From contig CBDCNI010000002.1 of NCBI GenBank assembly GCA_965219175.1, positions 1 through 16,864 on the forward strand: a stretch of 16,864 bases of DNA, in the 5' to 3' direction. Below are positions 13,994 to 16,864 of the stretch, piece by piece; position 1 is the stretch's first letter, and every line of letters starts with the position of its first letter. The stretch comes from JBBPZK01 sp965219175. GTDB lineage: Bacteria > Actinomycetota > Rubrobacteria > Rubrobacterales > Rubrobacteraceae. The position numbers and the translations under genes were made by a program. The notes under the pieces were generated by a model. That model searched no databases, was not told the DNA's origin, and saw only the letters and a program-made list of their open reading frames with translations.

Positions 13994-14782
13994 CTATGTT
14001 CGATAGTCACGTATTGCGGAGCTATCGAGCTCGTTGGCCGGCACCAGCTTGTAGTGCCGTTCCTCGGCAACCTTGATCGCGTCGTCCTGCACTGTGAGGT
14101 CGAACATCGCGATCTTGTCGTCGTCCATGAACTGGACTGAAATTGCCTTCGCCCTCATGCCGGGGAAGCGGTCCTCGCACCAAGCCAGGTCCTGTTTGGT
14201 CTGGACGACGGAGATCTTGTCGTTTCCGCCCTTCGCTTGAACCGGCACGATGTAGTGGCACCCATGCTTATCGAGGCCCACATACATCTCGTCGATCTCG
14301 ATCTGCCCGACCCCTTTCACCGTCGTTCGGAGGTGGTTCTGCATCGAGTAGGTTGTAATCCCGAGAAAGATGTCGAGTAACCGGTTGTAGCGGACGATGG
14401 CGAGGAGCGCCTGCTCGTCGTCGAGCGTGTAGCGACGGATGATCTCGGGCGTCGAATCCGGGACCGAAATCGTCACCAGTTCGGGGTTCGGTACGATCCG
14501 GCTTAATTTGACCAAGCTGAACCTGTAGCGAGCTCGTCCGACCAGCTCGATCAGCCATTCCATGCCTTCCGGCTGTAGCTCCAAGACGGAGGCCGGGAAC
14601 GTCGTCCGAAACCTGAAGGAGTAGATCACATCTCCAAGGTTCTTCGGGAGGTTGATCTCCAGCTCGGCGGCTGCGGCCTCGATGTCCTCGCGCACGAAGT
14701 CGATGCTGGTTGCACCGCTCTCATAGCCGTCGAAGAATATCTTCTCGATCAGGGCAGCGTAGCGGTTCTGAGTCTTAGCCAT
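13994..14782 (-). CDS. Probable PD-(D/E)XK restriction endonuclease, second copy
   Basis: Identical to the gene at 6389-7177, with the same eight-base overlap with the methyltransferase. Confidence 0.72.
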   Translation of the reverse strand: MAKTQNRYAALIEKIFFDGYESGATSIDFVREDIEAAAAELEINLPKNLGDVIYSFRFRTTFPASVLELQPEGMEWLIELVGRARYRFSLVKLSRIVPNPELVTISVPDSTPEIIRRYTLDDEQALLAIVRYNRLLDIFLGITTYSMQNHLRTTVKGVGQIEIDEMYVGLDKHGCHYIVPVQAKGGNDKISVVQTKQDLAWCEDRFPGMRAKAISVQFMDDDKIAMFDLTVQDDAIKVAEERHYKLVPANELDSSAIRDYRT

Positions 14783-16106
14783 GCAGCACACGGGTAGCCA
14801 AGCGTTCGCGTTCGATGTCGGCCTGCTTCCTCTTCTTCGCGCCGCTTTTACGGTCCCGCTTGCCGGAGGGCACAGGGACGCCGAAGCGAGCAGCGGCGTC
14901 CGACATAAACAGGGAGAGCAGCTCTTCGCTTCCGAGGGCAATGGCATGCTCCGGGCGCGTCGCTTCGTATCCGAGGGCGTTACGGACCTGTACGGCAACT
15001 GCCCGAGCGAGCGGCGGCGGAACGGCGTTCCCAATCTGACGAGCGCCGTGCCACTTGGTGGCATGGAAACGGAACCAGTCGGGGAAGCCGTGCAGGCGCG
15101 CCATTTCACGGACCGTGATGCACCGAGGGTAGCGGTAGTGGATCGGTCGAGGGCTGGTGAACGCCCCTCGCGCCCCGTCCGTCCCGGCTCGTAGGGTGTT
15201 CGATACCCCATTTGAAGACAGGCGATAGAAGCGGCTGATCGGCTCGACCGTGCCCGGCTCGGTCTCCGCGAATCGCGTCCGGGAGATCGTCGTATGCTCG
15301 GTCCGTGCGCTGGAAGTGAGAACACCAGGCTCCCAGAGTCGCGGATGACCGAAATGCCACGCATCGTTGGACATACAGCGCAGCTCGGCCGCATAGCGGG
15401 AAGGCACGCCGAACCGCCTGATGCGAACGGCATCGGATTTCAGCAGGGTGTCGAACTCGTCCGCATTGGGTAGATCACCGAGCGCATCCTCGCAGCTCGG
15501 GCCGGCCGGACGCTCGTCGGTCGCGATACGGCCCGGGGCGACGGTAATCGGTACAGGGTAGTCTGGCAGCTGCTCCCCACGCTTCACGCCCATCAGGATC
15601 AGTCGCTCTCTCGACTGAGGAACACCAAAGTCGGCTGCGTTGAACACCTGCCAGGGTTCGCGGACGTCGTAGCCCTTCGCTCCAAAGGCCTCGATCAGCT
15701 CGTGAAGGAACACCTTGTGCCGACCGACCGTGAGACCTTTGACGTTCTCGAAAACGAAGGCGCGGGCGTCCAGCTCGCTCACGATGCGGACGAACTCACG
15801 AACCAAAGCGTTGCGCGGGTCGTCGAGGACGCGCCGGCCAATCAGAGAGAAGCCCTGACAGGGCGCGCCACCCACCACGACGGCGACTTCGCGATCCCCA
15901 AGCGAGCTCCGCTCTCGGATTTCTGCGCCAGAGAGCTCCGCCACGCTGCCGCAGATTGACGTCCCAAGCGGGAAGTTGAACTCGTGCGTCGCCGCGTGGA
16001 TCGGATCGACTTCAACCGCCGCCGCCACGTCGAAGCCTGCCTGCTCGAACCCGAGGCTAAGGCCGCCGGCTCCGGCAAACAGATCGACGGCGAGAGGGCG
16101 TGACAC
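14775..16106 (-). CDS. C5-cytosine DNA methyltransferase, complete, further copy
   Basis: Identical to the gene at 7170-8501; it spans the copy B/C boundary at 15211 without interruption. Confidence 0.97.
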   Translation of the reverse strand: MSRPLAVDLFAGAGGLSLGFEQAGFDVAAAVEVDPIHAATHEFNFPLGTSICGSVAELSGAEIRERSSLGDREVAVVVGGAPCQGFSLIGRRVLDDPRNALVREFVRIVSELDARAFVFENVKGLTVGRHKVFLHELIEAFGAKGYDVREPWQVFNAADFGVPQSRERLILMGVKRGEQLPDYPVPITVAPGRIATDERPAGPSCEDALGDLPNADEFDTLLKSDAVRIRRFGVPSRYAAELRCMSNDAWHFGHPRLWEPGVLTSSARTEHTTISRTRFAETEPGTVEPISRFYRLSSNGVSNTLRAGTDGARGAFTSPRPIHYRYPRCITVREMARLHGFPDWFRFHATKWHGARQIGNAVPPPLARAVAVQVRNALGYEATRPEHAIALGSEELLSLFMSDAAARFGVPVPSGKRDRKSGAKKRKQADIERERLATRVLHG

Positions 16107-16137
16107 GGTGAGGATTCCTTTCGGCTGATGCGCACCG

Positions 16138-16572
16138 TTATAGCGGCCCGGTCGGCGATGTCGATCGCGGACCGAGGAATTTCTTCAGCGTATTCTCTAG
16201 GATTTCTGCGTCCTTCGTTTGGCACTGCCACACGGTTGCTACATCCCATCCCGCGTCTCGGAGCTCGCGCTCCTTCCGAGCGTCACGCTCCTGGTTCTTC
16301 TGGATCTTTGGCACCCAGTAGTCGCGGTTCGACTTCGGAAGCTTGCCCTTGGAGCAATCGTGCCCGTGCCAGAAGCAGCCGTGGACGAAAATCGCCTTCC
16401 GGCGGCCCGGCAGAACGATGTCTGGGGTGCCGGGCAGGTCCTTCCGATGGAGGCGGAATCGATACCCAAGGCGATGGAGAAGCCGGCGCACGATCCACTC
16501 GGGTTGAGTGTTTTTCTGCCCGACCGATTTCATAATCCGCTGGCGCTGTTCAGGGGTTCTCGTGTCGGCCAT
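16138..16572 (-). CDS. vsr: Vsr mismatch endonuclease, third copy
   Basis: Identical to the gene at 928-1362. Confidence 0.95.
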   Translation of the reverse strand: MADTRTPEQRQRIMKSVGQKNTQPEWIVRRLLHRLGYRFRLHRKDLPGTPDIVLPGRRKAIFVHGCFWHGHDCSKGKLPKSNRDYWVPKIQKNQERDARKERELRDAGWDVATVWQCQTKDAEILENTLKKFLGPRSTSPTGPL

Positions 16573-16584
16573 GCTGCTCTTAGT

Positions 16585-16864
16585 TCAGCAGAATCGTTCG
16601 AATAGCGTAGCCCATTGATTGAGCAATGCGTCTTCGACGTGGCGATCCGCGTTCGTCATCAGTTTGTCCTTCACCCCAAGCGACAAGCGAACTTTCCAGT
16701 CCTGCTCGAGGTCGAACCCTTCGTTCTGTGCCCATGACTTGATCTGCGGCACGATCGGTCGCTTGGGGTCGTGGACGTCCTCAAAGTCCCGATCCGCCCG
16801 ACGTTCCAGCCGGCCTAGAATCTGAACAAGAAGGCTCGGCGGGAGCAGGTCTTCGATCTCGGTG
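16585..16864 (-). CDS. OLD-family nuclease, C-terminal fragment cut by window end
   Basis: Only about the last 92 residues lie inside the window, beginning near the EIEDLLPP segment after the TOPRIM DxD motif. The sequence matches the complete copies; the truncation is the window edge. The polymorphic codon 75 is not covered. Confidence 0.9.
   Translation of the reverse strand, partial: TEIEDLLPPSLLVQILGRLERRADRDFEDVHDPKRPIVPQIKSWAQNEGFDLEQDWKVRLSLGVKDKLMTNADRHVEDALLNQWATLFERFC

Larger units (their letters stand above)
7606..15210. repeat. Tandem unit, copy B
   Basis: Second complete copy of the 7,605-bp unit. It differs from copy A at one noticed position: T at 10651 where copy A has G at 3046, a His-to-Gln change in the OLD-type protein. 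All other proteins and the intergenic motifs I compared are identical between the copies. Confidence 0.97.
15211..16864. repeat. Tandem unit, copy C, cut by the window end
   Basis: First 1,654 bp of a third copy. It contains most of the methyltransferase, the whole vsr gene and the C-terminal end of the OLD-type gene. It stops before the position that varies between copies A and B, so it cannot show which allele is the majority. Confidence 0.97.

Overview
The window is one 7,605-bp sequence repeated head to tail about 2.2 times: copy A is 1-7605, copy B is 7606-15210, and a partial copy C is 15211-16864. Every gene and intergenic element recurs at an offset of exactly 7,605 bp, and no extra bases sit at the phase boundaries, which fall inside an intact methyltransferase gene. 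The simplest reading is a small circular plasmid of 7,605 bp, seen either as an assembly or long-read concatemer or as a real head-to-tail multimer. The only difference I found between copies is one base (G at 3046, T at 10651), which changes His75 to Gln in one protein.

The DNA is GC-rich. The replication protein closely resembles that of the broad-host-range plasmid pBBR1, and the mobilisation protein is a distant MobV/Pre relative. This points to a Gram-negative host in the Pseudomonadota, probably an alpha- or betaproteobacterium. The genus cannot be read from the window.

Each unit carries seven genes, all on the minus strand. In transcription order they are: rep (pBBR1-type initiator), a small helix-turn-helix/coiled-coil protein, an OLD-type ABC ATPase/TOPRIM nuclease, a Vsr mismatch endonuclease, a C5-cytosine DNA methyltransferase, a probable PD-(D/E)XK restriction endonuclease, and then, after a 344-bp non-coding gap, mob. 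A second gap of about 440 bp between the end of mob and the start of rep holds the likely replication origin and rep promoter. It contains a nearly perfect 22-bp inverted repeat on either side of an AT-rich segment, two 22-bp direct repeats and a pair of hairpins. The gap upstream of mob holds a perfect 19-bp palindrome (candidate oriT or mob operator) and several GC-rich hairpins.

Functionally this is a compact mobilisable plasmid: a two-gene replication cassette, a relaxase-like gene and a four-gene defence cassette (OLD nuclease, Vsr, methyltransferase, restriction enzyme). The four defence genes are spaced 12 bp, 31 bp and -8 bp apart, as in one operon, and may also receive read-through from rep. 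The methyltransferase/endonuclease pair should restrict foreign DNA and could stabilise the plasmid by post-segregational killing. Vsr would repair the T:G mismatches produced when methylated cytosines deaminate. The OLD-type ATPase-nuclease may be a second, independent anti-phage layer or a partner of the restriction system. I see no partition genes, toxin-antitoxin pair, resolvase, transposase, RNA gene or CRISPR array.
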